Positions 16,744-26,638 are shown, counted from the stretch's first letter. The stretch: 64,000 bases of DNA from an uncultured Bacteroidaceae bacterium (GCA_934271655.1 CAKQRW010000001.1:1-64000), one strand, 5' to 3'. Program-made: numbers and translations. The notes: generated by a model from the sequence alone, not told the origin.

Positions 16744-18903
16744 TCAGCCCTTGTTCTTTTCCCTTTCAGCATTGCGGTTCTTGCTCTTTCTCTCCTTGTC
16801 AGGCTTCTGCTTTGTTATCTTCAGAGGCTTCTGCTCTGGCAGAGGGACAGACACAGGATTCCATTCCTGCGTGATTTCCCATTGTGCCTTGAGGGTAAGC
16901 GGCTGCGGGTAGTAGAACACTTCTTCGGGCTGCTGATGCTTGTCGTAGTCGCCAGTATCCCACTTGCCGTTGCCGTTGCGGTCGTAGAACATGCGCATGT
17001 AATACACGCCAGGAGCGATGAAGTAGAAGTCTGCCCTGCCATCTGCCGACTTGACAGTTTTGACCACCTTGTCGCTGCCATTGAGCAACTGTACCACAGC
17101 CGAGGTGTCAGCTCCGCTGAGCGCGACAAAGAGCGTGGAGTATGAGTCCATCTTCTTCATTGTGACGCCTATCTTTTTTGCCTCGCATCGTTTGCCGTAG
17201 ATATTGACAAATGCAGCCGTGTCTATCTCAATGGAATAGACTGAGTCTGTTTCCCACTCGGCATAGAGGCGGTATTTCCTGATGTTGTCTGCCACCTGAC
17301 GGAACACGAAGCGTTCTGGCACAAAGATGCTGTCTCTTTTCACAGAGAAATGTATCTTGGACATGTCGACAGAGTCAAGTGGCTCTTCAAAGATGAAGTC
17401 CACATTCTTGTCTGGGTCCATGCCTGAGGCATTGCTCACTCTATAGTCGAGGAAGTCTTCCGGCATAGGAGGTATTACAAAATCCTCTTCGTCCTTTTTC
17501 TTCTTTTTGCCCTTCTTCTTGTCCTTGGACCTAGCGGAAGACTCTTCCGCTGCATGTTCTGCGCCGTTTACATCGGCAGGCTCTGCACCTGTCTCTTCCT
17601 CTGCTGCGCTGCCATCACCATCATCCCTGCCACCTTCTTTCTTAGCGGCACGGCGCTCTTCCTTGGCTTTCTGCTTGCATTCCTTGACCCATTCCTCATA
17701 AGCCTCCTCCTGCTGCTTGGCCAGCTTGGCCTTTGTGAGTTTAGGGACGAGGGTGAGTGTGTCGGTGGTCAGGGCCAGATGGCCTGTCGTGTCGGTGGCG
17801 AAGAAATCGAGCTTCACCTCAAGGGTATCCATGTTGTACACGAGCGAGTCCTTTATCCAATAGCTTATGGTGTCCTTGCGCTGGTTGGCGTCAATGACGA
17901 AGGCATTCTCGGCGTCAAAGTTAAGGCCCCTCAGAAGTGGCAAGGTGTCGCTTGGGGCTGTGAACATGAGTGTAAACTGCTGGAGTGTCGGACGCTCGCT
18001 CTTGAGCAGATAGCGGTCCTGCACCTCTGACTGGAAAGCCCGCAGCACTATGTCGTCTGGATAGAAATGCGTGTAGGGCACGGCCATGATGGAATCGAAG
18101 TGTATGCTGTCGTGCCACACTGTATCTTGTCTCACGTCAGGACGGCTGTAGGGCGAGAGCACTCTGTCGGTGAAGGCCACCATCTCTGCTTTCTGGTCAT
18201 AGATGTAATTCTGGTTCTGGTCTTTCAGGGCAAAGACGCGGTATTTGCCTGGAGCCAGTCCTTTGACAATGAAGCGTCCGCGGCTGTCCGTGCGGGATAT
18301 GCGTTCGAAAGGTCTGGTGCGGAACACTGAGTCGGGAAGCGAGGCCACGGTGTCGCCCTCTTCGCTGCCGCCTACCTTGTACAGGCCCACCAGCATGCCC
18401 TTTATAGGCTCCAGATTGCTGGCGTCAAGCACATTGCCCGACACCTGCAATGTGTCCACCCTATCTCCTGTGGAGAAGGTGAACGCATAGTTGCCGTATG
18501 GATTGCCCTCATTGTTGTCGACTATGGCATCGGCAAAGTCGATGGTGTATGTCATGCCTGGCTTCAGGGAGTCTCTCAGCGACACCGTCACTTTCCGCCC
18601 GTCGGCCTCTATTTCAGGCTGTTCTATCTGCGGAGGAGAGATTACCACCTTTTCCGAGGGATTGTCTATCTTGACTATCTCGTCAAACTCGATGACTACC
18701 TTCTTCACATTCTTCTGGTTGGCCGAGCCGAATTTTGGAGATGTGCGCACTATCTTAGGCGGAGTCTCGTCATAGGGACCGCCGTCTGGCGTGCCCATAC
18801 GGGCGCAACCAGCCACAAGGCTGACCAGGGCAAATGCGGCGACAACAGCGAGCGCCACTACCTGAGAACGTGTGATTGCAGACCAAAATCTCTTTTTTCC
18901 CAT
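16744..18903 (-). CDS. Ig-like domain lipoprotein with charged linker
   Basis: About 719 residues from ATG 18903 (MGKKRFWSAITRSQVVAL); an upstream ATG at 18957 adds 18 residues before the signal. The lipobox LVAGC marks a lipoprotein. The mature N-terminus (DETPPKIVRTSPKFGSANQ...VVIEFDEIVKI) is a bacterial Ig-like (Big_5) domain. Beta-rich repeats follow, one a carboxypeptidase-regulatory-like segment (VSGNVLDASNLEPIKGMLVGLYK, RGRFIVKGLAPGKYRVFALKD). Residues about 410-475 are a highly charged Lys/Glu/Ala linker that may form a single helix, then a further beta region. The C-terminus is basic. It probably sits at the cell envelope as a structural or binding protein. It lies 64 bases downstream of the GH3-type gene. 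Confidence 0.8.
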   Translation of the reverse strand: MGKKRFWSAITRSQVVALAVVAAFALVSLVAGCARMGTPDGGPYDETPPKIVRTSPKFGSANQKNVKKVVIEFDEIVKIDNPSEKVVISPPQIEQPEIEADGRKVTVSLRDSLKPGMTYTIDFADAIVDNNEGNPYGNYAFTFSTGDRVDTLQVSGNVLDASNLEPIKGMLVGLYKVGGSEEGDTVASLPDSVFRTRPFERISRTDSRGRFIVKGLAPGKYRVFALKDQNQNYIYDQKAEMVAFTDRVLSPYSRPDVRQDTVWHDSIHFDSIMAVPYTHFYPDDIVLRAFQSEVQDRYLLKSERPTLQQFTLMFTAPSDTLPLLRGLNFDAENAFVIDANQRKDTISYWIKDSLVYNMDTLEVKLDFFATDTTGHLALTTDTLTLVPKLTKAKLAKQQEEAYEEWVKECKQKAKEERRAAKKEGGRDDGDGSAAEEETGAEPADVNGAEHAAEESSARSKDKKKGKKKKKDEEDFVIPPMPEDFLDYRVSNASGMDPDKNVDFIFEEPLDSVDMSKIHFSVKRDSIFVPERFVFRQVADNIRKYRLYAEWETDSVYSIEIDTAAFVNIYGKRCEAKKIGVTMKKMDSYSTLFVALSGADTSAVVQLLNGSDKVVKTVKSADGRADFYFIAPGVYYMRMFYDRNGNGKWDTGDYDKHQQPEEVFYYPQPLTLKAQWEITQEWNPVSVPLPEQKPLKITKQKPDKERKSKNRNAEREKNKG

Positions 18904-18967
18904 GTCTCTTCTACAAATATCTGTTTTTGATGCCAAGGACTTCTTGTATGATGCCAAAGCATCCTTC

Positions 18968-20494
18968 TTACTTGTTCATCGCTATCAACTCATCAATATA
19001 TTGCCTTGAGTTGCTGAGGCGCGGTATCTTGTGCTGGCCTCCCAGCTTGCCCTTGCCCTTGAGCCACTCGTCAAAGAGGCCGGGCTTTGCCACTATTACC
19101 TCAAGAGGCTGGAGCGTTATGTTCTTGTGACGCTTGGCCTCGTAGTCGGAGTTTATGGCTTGCAGCGAACGGTCGAGGATGGTGGCAAACTCATCCACCG
19201 ACGCTGGCATCTTGGCGAAGTCTATTATCCACTGGTGGCGGCACTTGGCGTTGCTGTCCATGAATATCGGCGCTGCCGTGTAGTCCTTCACCTGCGCGCC
19301 TGTAGCCACACAGGCCTGGAGAAGTCCCTTCTCTGCATTGTCCACTATAAGTTCCTCGCCGAAGGCATTGATGAAGTGCTTGGTGCGTCCGGTGATGGAG
19401 AACTTGTACGGATTCTTTTGCGAGAACTTGACGGTGTCGCCTATCAGATAGCGCCACAGTCCGCATGTGGTACTGATGATCATGGCATAGTTGACACCTG
19501 TCTCCACTTCCCACAGAGGCACCACCCTGCTCTCGTCTATAGGATAGCCGTTGCTGTCAAGATTGTCCATTGGGCAGAACTCGTAGAAGACGCCATAATC
19601 AATCATCAGCAACATGTTAGGATCGTTCAGGTCGTTCTGGATGCCGAAGAATCCCTCGCTGGCATTGTATGTCTCCATGTAGTGCATGCCAGGCAGGCCA
19701 ATGATGCTCTTATACTGCTCGCGGTATGGGGTGAAAGCCACTCCGCCATGGAAGAATACCTCCAGATTGGGCCACACCGTGTCGAGCTTGTCAACACCTT
19801 TCAGCTCCATGATACGTTTCAGCACACTAAGCATCCATGAGGGCACACCGCTGATGTTGGTGATGTTCATGTTCATAGCTGCCTCCGCTATCTTATTTCT
19901 CTTCTCCTCAAAGTCGCTGAGCAAGGCTATGCTTTTCTTAGGCACGCGCACCAGACGGGCTGCGCTCGGGATATTCTCTATGAGTATCGCGCTGAGGTCG
20001 CCTACAAGACTGTTGGGCGTATTGAGGTTGGGGGCGTGGCTGCCTCCAAGAATCAGGCTCTTGCCAGAGAAGAGTTTGCTGTGAGGATTGATGTTGAGGT
20101 AGCACACTACGCAGTCTGTGCCGCCCCTGTAATGTATGTTCTTCAGTCCCTCGCCGCTGACAGGTATGAACTTGCTCTTGTCGTTGGTGGTGCCCGAAGA
20201 CTTGGCGTACCATCTCACCACACCTGGCCACAGCACATCTGCCTCGCCTTCACGCATTCGCCTGATGTACTTTTTCAGTTCCTCGTATGTGTTGACATGG
20301 ACATGCTGGCGGTATTGCTCATAAGAGTCAATGTCAGCGTAGCCATGCTCCTGCCCCCACTGTGTCTTCGCTCCTTTGCGCATCAGATTTCTGAAAGCTT
20401 TCAGCTGGAGCTCCTTGGCGTGAGAGGCATACTTTTCGAGCTGTTTTTCGCGTTTTGAGAAATATATCTTGTTGAGTATTCTTGTTGTATTCAT
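18968..20494 (-). CDS. GH3 auxin-responsive promoter family protein (acyl-adenylating fold)
   Basis: A 508-residue protein of the GH3 family, named after plant enzymes that adenylate carboxylic acids and join them to amino acids. Matching features are RWYAKSSGTTNDKSKFIPVS (ATP-binding S-S-G-T-T near residue 95), the METYNASEGFFGIQND motif and the INAFGEELIVDNAE C-terminal motif. Bacteroidota genomes commonly carry one copy, with unknown physiological substrate. It is probably a cytoplasmic ligase acting on a small carboxylate. A TAACTTTG promoter box lies 32 bases upstream of the start, and the Ig-like lipoprotein gene follows closely on the same strand. Confidence 0.88.
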   Translation of the reverse strand: MNTTRILNKIYFSKREKQLEKYASHAKELQLKAFRNLMRKGAKTQWGQEHGYADIDSYEQYRQHVHVNTYEELKKYIRRMREGEADVLWPGVVRWYAKSSGTTNDKSKFIPVSGEGLKNIHYRGGTDCVVCYLNINPHSKLFSGKSLILGGSHAPNLNTPNSLVGDLSAILIENIPSAARLVRVPKKSIALLSDFEEKRNKIAEAAMNMNITNISGVPSWMLSVLKRIMELKGVDKLDTVWPNLEVFFHGGVAFTPYREQYKSIIGLPGMHYMETYNASEGFFGIQNDLNDPNMLLMIDYGVFYEFCPMDNLDSNGYPIDESRVVPLWEVETGVNYAMIISTTCGLWRYLIGDTVKFSQKNPYKFSITGRTKHFINAFGEELIVDNAEKGLLQACVATGAQVKDYTAAPIFMDSNAKCRHQWIIDFAKMPASVDEFATILDRSLQAINSDYEAKRHKNITLQPLEVIVAKPGLFDEWLKGKGKLGGQHKIPRLSNSRQYIDELIAMNK

Positions 20495-20525
20495 CGTTAG
20501 CTGTTATTTTACGTATAATCTAATG

Positions 20526-20533
20526 CAAAGTTA
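20526..20533 (-). promoter_or_regulatory. Promoter -7 box TAACTTTG for the GH3-lipoprotein unit
   Basis: Minus-strand TAACTTTG lies 32 bases upstream of the GH3-family start codon, a standard distance for a Bacteroidota promoter. No clear -33 TTTG was identified. Confidence 0.5.
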
Positions 20534-20604
20534 CGTAAATTAAATGACATAAGTAGCTTATGCCGCACAAAAATGAGGCAGCGCATGGCCGCACGGCACT
20601 CTTT

Positions 20605-21525
20605 TCACTTCTCCTTCGCCAGCACGCCATTTCTGTCCATGCCCGCCTTGGCATTTTTTATTCCCTCACGCAGTTCGCTGTCTTTTTTGATGCGCGTGAG
20701 AGCGCGCTTGGCAGCGTCCTGGTCACTCTCCTTCTTGCTGTATCCACGTCCTGTGCCACATGGTATGCCCTCTATGCACACCTGCGAGCTGAACAGGGGG
20801 GAGTTGGACTGCGGATCGCGGCCCTCCTTTTGTGTAAACTGGAACTTGTACTGGTATTTCTGACACCACTCTATGAGGCTGCTCTTGAAGTTGTCCTGGC
20901 GCTTAGCCACCTCATCAACATCTATATAGTACTTGAACACTTTCTCCTCAATAAAGCGCTGGCAATAGCTGTAGCCCCTGTCAAGATAGATGGCGCCCAT
21001 GAATGCCTCAAAAGCGTTGCCTCCCATGAAGCTGTTGTGTGCTGTGGTCACCACGCCCGTGTGTCTGACGAGAGCGTCAAGCCCTATCTTACTTGCCAGT
21101 TCGTTGAGCGTATTGCGGCACACCAGTTTGCTTCTCAGGTCTGTGAGAAAGCCTTCCTGCTTGTCCTCGAAGTGTTTGTAAAGGATATCCGCTACAATCG
21201 CTCCGAGCACAGCGTCGCCAAGATACTCCAGACGCTCGTTGCTGATGAGCTTACTTCTGTCGGCCATTGCCCTGTACGTGTCGCCTTTTGCCATCGCCAG
21301 CTTTCTTTCCCTTCTCTTATTGGCATAATAGCCCTTGCGCTGCACATTCTTGTCAGCGTTCCTCTTCATCTCCAGTTCGCTGTAGGCTGCCGACTTGTGC
21401 ATCAGCGCATGCCTGTACAGACGTATGTCACGCGGGTAGAAGCCCACAATCTGCTTTATCTGCAAAAAAGGCTTCTTTTCAGATACGAAAAGAAGCCTAA
21501 TGTTATCTAGTAAATCTGAAATCAC
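20605..21525 (-). CDS. rnc: Ribonuclease III with a basic internal insertion
   Basis: A 306-residue endonuclease cutting double-stranded RNA in rRNA and mRNA processing. The signature SNERLEYLGDAVLG is at residues 95-108, the second acidic cluster in GNAFEAFMGAIYLDRGY (about 170-186). A double-stranded RNA-binding domain follows (about 210-285, ending KKESDQDAAKRAL). Between HKSA and the signature there is an extra segment of about 40 residues (48-92), rich in Lys, Arg and Tyr, which is short in the family as I know it. The start codon is GTG at 21525, four bases after fabF. It is the third gene of acpP-fabF-rnc. Confidence 0.93.
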   Translation of the reverse strand: MISDLLDNIRLLFVSEKKPFLQIKQIVGFYPRDIRLYRHALMHKSAAYSELEMKRNADKNVQRKGYYANKRRERKLAMAKGDTYRAMADRSKLISNERLEYLGDAVLGAIVADILYKHFEDKQEGFLTDLRSKLVCRNTLNELASKIGLDALVRHTGVVTTAHNSFMGGNAFEAFMGAIYLDRGYSYCQRFIEEKVFKYYIDVDEVAKRQDNFKSSLIEWCQKYQYKFQFTQKEGRDPQSNSPLFSSQVCIEGIPCGTGRGYSKKESDQDAAKRALTRIKKDSELREGIKNAKAGMDRNGVLAKEK

Positions 21526-21529
21526 CTTC

Positions 21530-22792
21530 TTATTGGTATTTCTTGAAAATCACACTTGCATTGTGTCCGCCAAAACCGAATGTGTTGCTGAGAGCCACGC
21601 GAACCTCGCGCTTCTGAGCCTTGTTGAATGTGAAGTTGAGATTATAGTCAATCTCAGGATCCTCATCACCCTCAGCGTGGTTGATTGTAGGAGGAACAAT
21701 GTCGTTCTTAACCGCAAGAATGCTTATCATAGCCTCTACAGCTCCAGCTGCGCCAAGGAGGTGTCCTGTCATAGACTTAGTAGAGCTGATGTTGAGCTTG
21801 TAAGCTGCATCACCAAACACTTCCTTGATAGCCTTTGCCTCAGAGATGTCACCGACGTGAGTCGAAGTGCCGTGAACGTTGATGTAGTCAACATCCTCTG
21901 GCTTCAGACCAGCGTCCTTGAGAGCGCGCTCCATGACGAGCTTGGCTCCGAGACCCTCTGGATGAGTGGCTGTGATGTGGTAAGCGTCGGCAGACATGCC
22001 TGCACCAACCATCTCCGCGTAAATCTTCGCTCCGCGAGCTTTTGCGTGCTCAAGCTCCTCAAGGATGAGGATGCCTGCGCCTTCTCCCATCACGAATCCA
22101 TCACGGCTTGCGCTGAATGGACGGCTTGCCTTCTCTGGCTCGTCGTTGCGTGTGGAGAGAGCCTTCATAGCGTTGAAGCCACCTACGCCCGAAGCCCAGA
22201 TAGCTGCCTCTGCTCCACCAGTCACGATAGCGTTAGCCTTGCCCAGACGGATAAGGTTGAACGCATCGGCCAGAGCGTTTGAAGATGAGGCGCACGCTGA
22301 TGTTGTCGTGTAGTTTGGTCCGTGGAATCCATACTTGATTGAGATGTGACCAGACGCGATGTCTGCTATCATCTTCGGGATGAAGAATGGATTGAACTTT
22401 GGGCCAAGCTGAGGACCTGTGATGGCGTAGTTGCCAGCCTCTTCCTCAAATGTCTTGATACCACCGATACCTACACCGAGCACTACACCGATCTCATTCT
22501 TGTCAACAGTGTCGAGGTCCATGCCTGAGTCGGCAATGGCCATCTCTGCCGCAGCAAGAGCGTACTGAGTGTAGATGTCCATCTTGCGGGCCTCTTTGCG
22601 GTCGATAAAATCGTTGGCATTGAAGCCCTTCACCTCGCACGCGAACTGAGTCTTGAATTGTGAAGCGTCGAAATGAGTAATAGGACCTGCGCCGCTCTTG
22701 CCAGCCTTGAGATTCTCCCAAGACTCCTCAGCTGTGTTGCCAAGTGGAGTGAGGGCGCCGATTCCTGTTACGACAACTCTTTTTAATTCCAT
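21530..22792 (-). CDS. fabF: 3-oxoacyl-ACP synthase II (KAS II)
   Basis: A 420-residue condensing enzyme of type II fatty acid synthesis, extending acyl-ACP with malonyl-ACP. The catalytic Cys167 sits in TTTSACASSSNALADA. The two histidines are in NVHGTSTHVGD and KSMTGHLLGAAGAVEA, and the C-terminal GFGGHNAS glycine loop is present. Length and motifs match FabF. The gene lies two bases downstream of acpP, which supplies its carrier protein, and four bases upstream of rnc. The three are surely cotranscribed from the promoter before acpP. Confidence 0.97.
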   Translation of the reverse strand: MELKRVVVTGIGALTPLGNTAEESWENLKAGKSGAGPITHFDASQFKTQFACEVKGFNANDFIDRKEARKMDIYTQYALAAAEMAIADSGMDLDTVDKNEIGVVLGVGIGGIKTFEEEAGNYAITGPQLGPKFNPFFIPKMIADIASGHISIKYGFHGPNYTTTSACASSSNALADAFNLIRLGKANAIVTGGAEAAIWASGVGGFNAMKALSTRNDEPEKASRPFSASRDGFVMGEGAGILILEELEHAKARGAKIYAEMVGAGMSADAYHITATHPEGLGAKLVMERALKDAGLKPEDVDYINVHGTSTHVGDISEAKAIKEVFGDAAYKLNISSTKSMTGHLLGAAGAVEAMISILAVKNDIVPPTINHAEGDEDPEIDYNLNFTFNKAQKREVRVALSNTFGFGGHNASVIFKKYQ

Positions 22793-22794
22793 AA

Positions 22795-23031
22795 TTACTT
22801 AGCGTTAGCTTCGATGTAAGCGATGGCGTCACCTACAGTAGCGATCTTCTCTGCCTGATCGTCTGGAATATTGATACCGAAAGCCTTCTCGAACTCCATG
22901 ATGAGCTCTACAGTGTCGAGTGAGTCTGCACCGAGGTCGTTAGTGAAAGATGCTTCTGGCTTTACTTCTGCTTCGTCAACGTTAAGCTTCTCAACGATGA
23001 TTGATTTTACTCTTGATTCAATTTCAGACAT
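22795..23031 (-). CDS. acpP: Acyl carrier protein
   Basis: A 78-residue acidic carrier. Ser37 in [20 protein letters not shown] is the 4'-phosphopantetheine attachment site. Size, acidity and the conserved LGADSLD motif leave little doubt. It shuttles growing acyl chains in fatty acid synthesis and donates acyl groups to lipid A and phospholipid enzymes. First gene of acpP-fabF-rnc, with a TACCTTTG box about 110 bases upstream. Confidence 0.97.
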   Translation of the reverse strand: MSEIESRVKSIIVEKLNVDEAEVKPEASFTNDLGADSLDTVELIMEFEKAFGINIPDDQAEKIATVGDAIAYIEANAK

Positions 23032-23142
23032 AATTGTAATGTTTAAATGTTAATATTATATTCTATTTTGGTGCGCCACAACACGTTGCTTTCACACGCT
23101 GCATTGCACGCTATTTCTCGACGCTTTGACACGTTTCGGCTG

Positions 23143-23150
23143 CAAAGGTA
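23143..23150 (-). promoter_or_regulatory. Promoter -7 box TACCTTTG for acpP-fabF-rnc
   Basis: Minus-strand TACCTTTGCAG fits TAnnTTTG. It implies a 5' leader of roughly 100 bases before acpP. The -33 region is A/T-rich without a clear TTTG at 19-21 bases. Confidence 0.5.
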
Positions 23151-23273
23151 TAAATATTTCTTCAAAACAAGAAAGAAATATCTCAATAAAAAGCAAAAAC
23201 ATGCACAAATAGGGCTTATTTTGTGCATATCAGCACTCCATTTGCCCTATTTTTGTTACTGCGCTTTGCAAAA

Positions 23274-25079
23274 TCACTCGTCACGGTTGGCTCTTTTTCT
23301 CTCCAGATGATCGAGTATGATCTTGCGTATTCTCATGCTCTTCGGAGTAACTTCTACATATTCATCTGCTTTGATGTATTCGAGAGCCTCCTCAAGGGAG
23401 AGCACCACAGGAGGGATGATGCGAGCCTTCTCGTCTGTGCCGCTGGCACGCACGTTGGTGAGCTGCTTGGCCTTTGTGACATTGATGACGAGGTCTATCT
23501 CATGCACATGCTCTCCCACCACTTGTCCAGCATACACCTTGTCTTGTGGAGAGATGAAGAACTTGCCGCGGTCCTGGAGGTGGTCTATGGCATAAGCATA
23601 GGCTGTGCCCGACTCGAGAGCGATGAGCGAGCCGTTGGTGCGGCGTGTCAGTTCGCCCTTGAATGGCTGGTAGTTCTTGAAGCGGTGTGCCATGATGGCC
23701 TCGCCCTGGCTGGCTGTGAGCACATTGGTGCGGAGGCCTATGATGCCTCGTGAAGGAATCTCGAACTCGATGTCCACACGGTCGCCCATCGACTGCATGC
23801 TTGTCATCTCGCCCTTGCGGCGTGTCACGAGGTCTATCATCTTGCTGGAGAACTCTTCCGGCACGTTGATGGTGAGTTCCTCTATCGGCTCGCACTTGAC
23901 GCCGTTTATCTCCTTATATATAACCTGAGGCTGTCCCACCTGAAGTTCATAGCCCTCGCGGCGCATGGTCTCGATGAGCACAGAGAGGTGGAGCACACCA
24001 CGTCCGCTCACGATCCACTGGTCTGTCGAGCCGTCTTTCTGCTGTACACGCAGGGCGAGATTCTTCTCAAGCTCCTTCATCAAGCGGTCGTTGATGTGGC
24101 GGCTGGTGCAGAACTTGCCCTCCTTGCCGAAGAAAGGTGAGTTGTTGATGGTGAAAAGCATCGACATGGTAGGCTCATCAATAGAGATTGTAGGCATGGC
24201 CTCTGGAGCCTCATAGTCGCAGATGGTATCGCCTATCTCAAAGTTGGACAAGCCTATCACAGCGCATATGTCGCCAGAGCTCACCTCGTCTGTAGCCCTG
24301 TGTCCCATTCCCTCAAATGTGTGGAGCTCCTTTATCTTTGTCTTTTCCTGGCTTCCATCACGGTGCACGATGGTTATCTGCTGTCCCGACCTCAGAGTGC
24401 CCCTGTGCACACGTCCCACAGCGATGCGGCCTGTGTAAGTGGAGTAGTCGAGAGAGGTGATAAGCATCTGCGGAGTGCCTTCCAGGCGCTCTGGAGCAGG
24501 TATCTTATCGAGGATGACATCGAGCAAGTAAGTGATGTCGTCTGTAGGGTGGTTATAGTCAGGACCCATCCAGCCGTTCTTGGCAGAGCCGTACACCACG
24601 GGGAAGTCAAGCTGCTCTTCTGTGGCGTTGAGAGAGAACATGAGGTCGAACACCATCTCGTACACTTCCTCTGGACGGCAGTTAGGCTTATCCACCTTGT
24701 TTACCACCACCACAGGCTTCAGCCCTATCTCAAGGGCCTTCTGAAGCACGAAGCGAGTCTGCGGCATCGGGCCCTCAAAGGCATCGACCAGCAGGATGCA
24801 TCCGTCTGCCATGTTGAGGACACGCTCCACCTCGCCGCCGAAGTCGGAGTGTCCCGGAGTGTCTATAACGTTAATCTTTGTGCCCTTGTAGTTTATCGAG
24901 ACGTTCTTGGAGAGGATTGTTATTCCGCGCTCACGCTCCAGCTCGTTGTTATCCAGAATGAGGTCACCTGTCTGCTGGTTCTCGCGGAAAAGATGCCCAG
25001 CCAGCAACATCTTGTCGACCAGAGTAGTCTTTCCGTGGTCGACATGTGCAATAATTGCGATGTTTCTAATGTCTTGCAT
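23274..25079 (-). CDS. typA: Translational GTPase TypA/BipA
   Basis: A 601-residue ribosome-associated GTPase of the EF-G superfamily. G1 is [16 protein letters not shown]3 is [12 protein letters not shown] and G4 is NKVD. A beta-barrel domain, two EF-G-like domains and the TypA-specific C-terminal domain ([25 protein letters not shown]) follow. Length matches the family. TypA assists 50S assembly and stress or cold adaptation. It has a single-gene arrangement, divergent from rpsO, with its own TAACTTTG box. Confidence 0.96.
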   Translation of the reverse strand: MQDIRNIAIIAHVDHGKTTLVDKMLLAGHLFRENQQTGDLILDNNELERERGITILSKNVSINYKGTKINVIDTPGHSDFGGEVERVLNMADGCILLVDAFEGPMPQTRFVLQKALEIGLKPVVVVNKVDKPNCRPEEVYEMVFDLMFSLNATEEQLDFPVVYGSAKNGWMGPDYNHPTDDITYLLDVILDKIPAPERLEGTPQMLITSLDYSTYTGRIAVGRVHRGTLRSGQQITIVHRDGSQEKTKIKELHTFEGMGHRATDEVSSGDICAVIGLSNFEIGDTICDYEAPEAMPTISIDEPTMSMLFTINNSPFFGKEGKFCTSRHINDRLMKELEKNLALRVQQKDGSTDQWIVSGRGVLHLSVLIETMRREGYELQVGQPQVIYKEINGVKCEPIEELTINVPEEFSSKMIDLVTRRKGEMTSMQSMGDRVDIEFEIPSRGIIGLRTNVLTASQGEAIMAHRFKNYQPFKGELTRRTNGSLIALESGTAYAYAIDHLQDRGKFFISPQDKVYAGQVVGEHVHEIDLVINVTKAKQLTNVRASGTDEKARIIPPVVLSLEEALEYIKADEYVEVTPKSMRIRKIILDHLERKRANRDE

Positions 25080-25102
25080 ATATGTATATTCGAAAATCTC
25101 TG

Positions 25103-25110
25103 CAAAGTTA
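25103..25110 (-). promoter_or_regulatory. Promoter -7 box TAACTTTG for typA
   Basis: On the minus strand TAACTTTG lies 24 bases before the typA start codon, implying a very short leader. It faces away from the rpsO promoter box at 25249-25256. Confidence 0.55.
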
Positions 25111-25248
25111 CATATTTTTGCCGAAACATTCAGAGCTAATCATAAAAAAGTCTGCCATCCAGTCTCATATTCAGCGGCAAAGACACATTTTCATGCCCTG
25201 CGGACGCATTTTTGTCTTCAAAAGCTTTTATGTCTCAGAATTATTCCA

Positions 25249-25256
25249 TAACTTTG
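25249..25256 (+). promoter_or_regulatory. Promoter -7 box TAACTTTG for rpsO
   Basis: TAACTTTG precedes rpsO by about 90 bases. TTTT at 25226-25229, 19 bases upstream, is one base off the TTTG -33 box. The remaining leader is long enough for the S15 autoregulatory structure known in other bacteria, but none was identified by eye. Confidence 0.55.
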
Positions 25257-25345
25257 CACCCGATTTCTGGCGAGCTGGCAATTCAGCTGAAAAGGGATAC
25301 CAGCGCGGCAGACAATATTCATCAATTTTATTACACATTAAAGTC

Positions 25346-25615
25346 ATGTATTTAGATTCAGCAAAGAAGGCAGAGATCTTCGCCAAGTATGGTGCCTCTG
25401 CAACAGACACAGGCTCTTGCGAGAGCCAGGTAGCACTTCTCACTTACCGCATCCAGCACCTTACAGAGCATGTCAAGGCTAACCACAAGGATTACGCTAC
25501 AGACCGCGCTCTTGTAAAGCTCGTCGGACAGCGTCGTCGCTTCCTCTCATACCTGAAGAAGAAGGACATCAACCGCTACCGTGCCCTCATCAAGGCTCTT
25601 GGTCTCCGCAAGTAA
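25346..25615 (+). CDS. rpsO: 30S ribosomal protein S15
   Basis: An 89-residue protein beginning MYLDSAKKAEIFAKYG. The S15 core helices follow (TGSCESQVALLTYRIQHLTEHV, HKDYATDRALVKLVGQRRRFLSYL). It binds 16S rRNA early in small-subunit assembly. The open frame extends far upstream, but homology to S15 starts at ATG 25346, matching the family length. A strong terminator follows. Confidence 0.97.
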   Translation: MYLDSAKKAEIFAKYGASATDTGSCESQVALLTYRIQHLTEHVKANHKDYATDRALVKLVGQRRRFLSYLKKKDINRYRALIKALGLRK

Positions 25616-25649
25616 TGCTTGCCCATATCAACTGAGACAAACAAAAAGA

Positions 25650-25690
25650 AGGCCGCTGCCATCCATACGGATTGCAGCGGTCCTTTTTTG
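25650..25690. terminator. Bidirectional terminator between rpsO and the acyltransferase gene
   Basis: CCGCTGC (25653-25659) pairs with GCAGCGG (25674-25680), extended by flanking A and T runs (AAAAAGAAGG before, TCCTTTTTTG after). It can end both rpsO (plus) and the convergent acyltransferase gene (minus). Confidence 0.8.
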
Positions 25691-25735
25691 TTCGCTTTTT
25701 AGCTCGCTAAAGTCCAATTGCCAGTTTCTGCGTTT

Positions 25736-26638
25736 CTACCGCCCCTTTTCCTGCTGTCTTCTCAGCCATTCTTCCTTGGTACGGCTCCATCTCTTATGGG
25801 TCCACAGCCACATCTCCGGATGCTCCCGCACATCCTGTTCCAGTAGCTCAAAATAACGGTTCGTCACAGAGTTCTCTTGCGAACTGGCTATATCATCCTC
25901 CAACGGGATTATATCCAGATTGTAATAACCTCGTCTGGGACGGCTCATGCGCCCGTACATGGCGAAGGCTCCGACCTTGCGTCCTATGTGCTCTGCGCCG
26001 GTAAACACGGCCGTATCATGATTGAGGAATGGTACAAAATGGTGTATGCTGCTCCACTTCGGCTGCTGGTCGCTGATGAAACCTATAAGATAAGGGCGGC
26101 CGTCCCGCTTCATCTGCAAGATGCGGCGGAACGTCTCCTTCATCTCTATGTTTGATCCGCCATACTGGGCGCGCACCTCGCAAAAGAGTCTGTCCATCAC
26201 CTTATTATATATATGGTGATATATCTGGGCCGTCTCGCTCCATTCCCGTATGCTCAGGTGCACAGACGTAATCCATTCCCAGTTGCCGCAATGGCTCAGA
26301 TACAGGAAGCAGAACTGCTTGCCCGCATCCTGCCTCTGCTTGAGATCCTCCAGGCCTGTAAAAGTCATGCGCTTGCACATCTCGGTTTCTGACATGGAAA
26401 GCATTTTCACCACCTCAACAAAATTGTCGCATAACTGGTGGTAGAACCTTCTCTCGATATCTCTCAGCTCCTTTTCCTGCTTCTCAGGAAAAGCGCTTGC
26501 AAGGTTTTCCCTCACCACACGCCGCCTGTAAAGGCGACTCACGAAGAAGCAGCAGAAGTCCGACACGGCATAGAGCACGCTCCACGGCAGGAGGCTCACG
26601 AGCCATAGGCTTCCTTTTATAATTTTATATTTCAGCAT
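25736..26638 (-). CDS. Lysophospholipid/lipid A acyltransferase (LpxL/HtrB family)
   Basis: A protein of about 300 residues from ATG 26638 (MLKYKIIKGSLWLVSLLPW). The open frame continues upstream but overlaps the preceding gene. A hydrophobic N-terminal anchor is followed by the family region: HCGNWEW carries the H-x4-E catalytic pair near residue 118, and the DQQPKWSS segment is the second conserved block. The family adds secondary acyl chains to lipid A at the inner face of the inner membrane, using acyl-ACP. The GT9 gene 47 bases upstream on the same strand supports a role in lipopolysaccharide assembly. Confidence 0.88.
   Translation of the reverse strand: MLKYKIIKGSLWLVSLLPWSVLYAVSDFCCFFVSRLYRRRVVRENLASAFPEKQEKELRDIERRFYHQLCDNFVEVVKMLSMSETEMCKRMTFTGLEDLKQRQDAGKQFCFLYLSHCGNWEWITSVHLSIREWSETAQIYHHIYNKVMDRLFCEVRAQYGGSNIEMKETFRRILQMKRDGRPYLIGFISDQQPKWSSIHHFVPFLNHDTAVFTGAEHIGRKVGAFAMYGRMSRPRRGYYNLDIIPLEDDIASSQENSVTNRYFELLEQDVREHPEMWLWTHKRWSRTKEEWLRRQQEKGR

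Noticed and set aside
20560..21510. Plus-strand open frame of 316 codons
   Set aside because: It is antisense to rnc, whose RNase III motifs are unmistakable.
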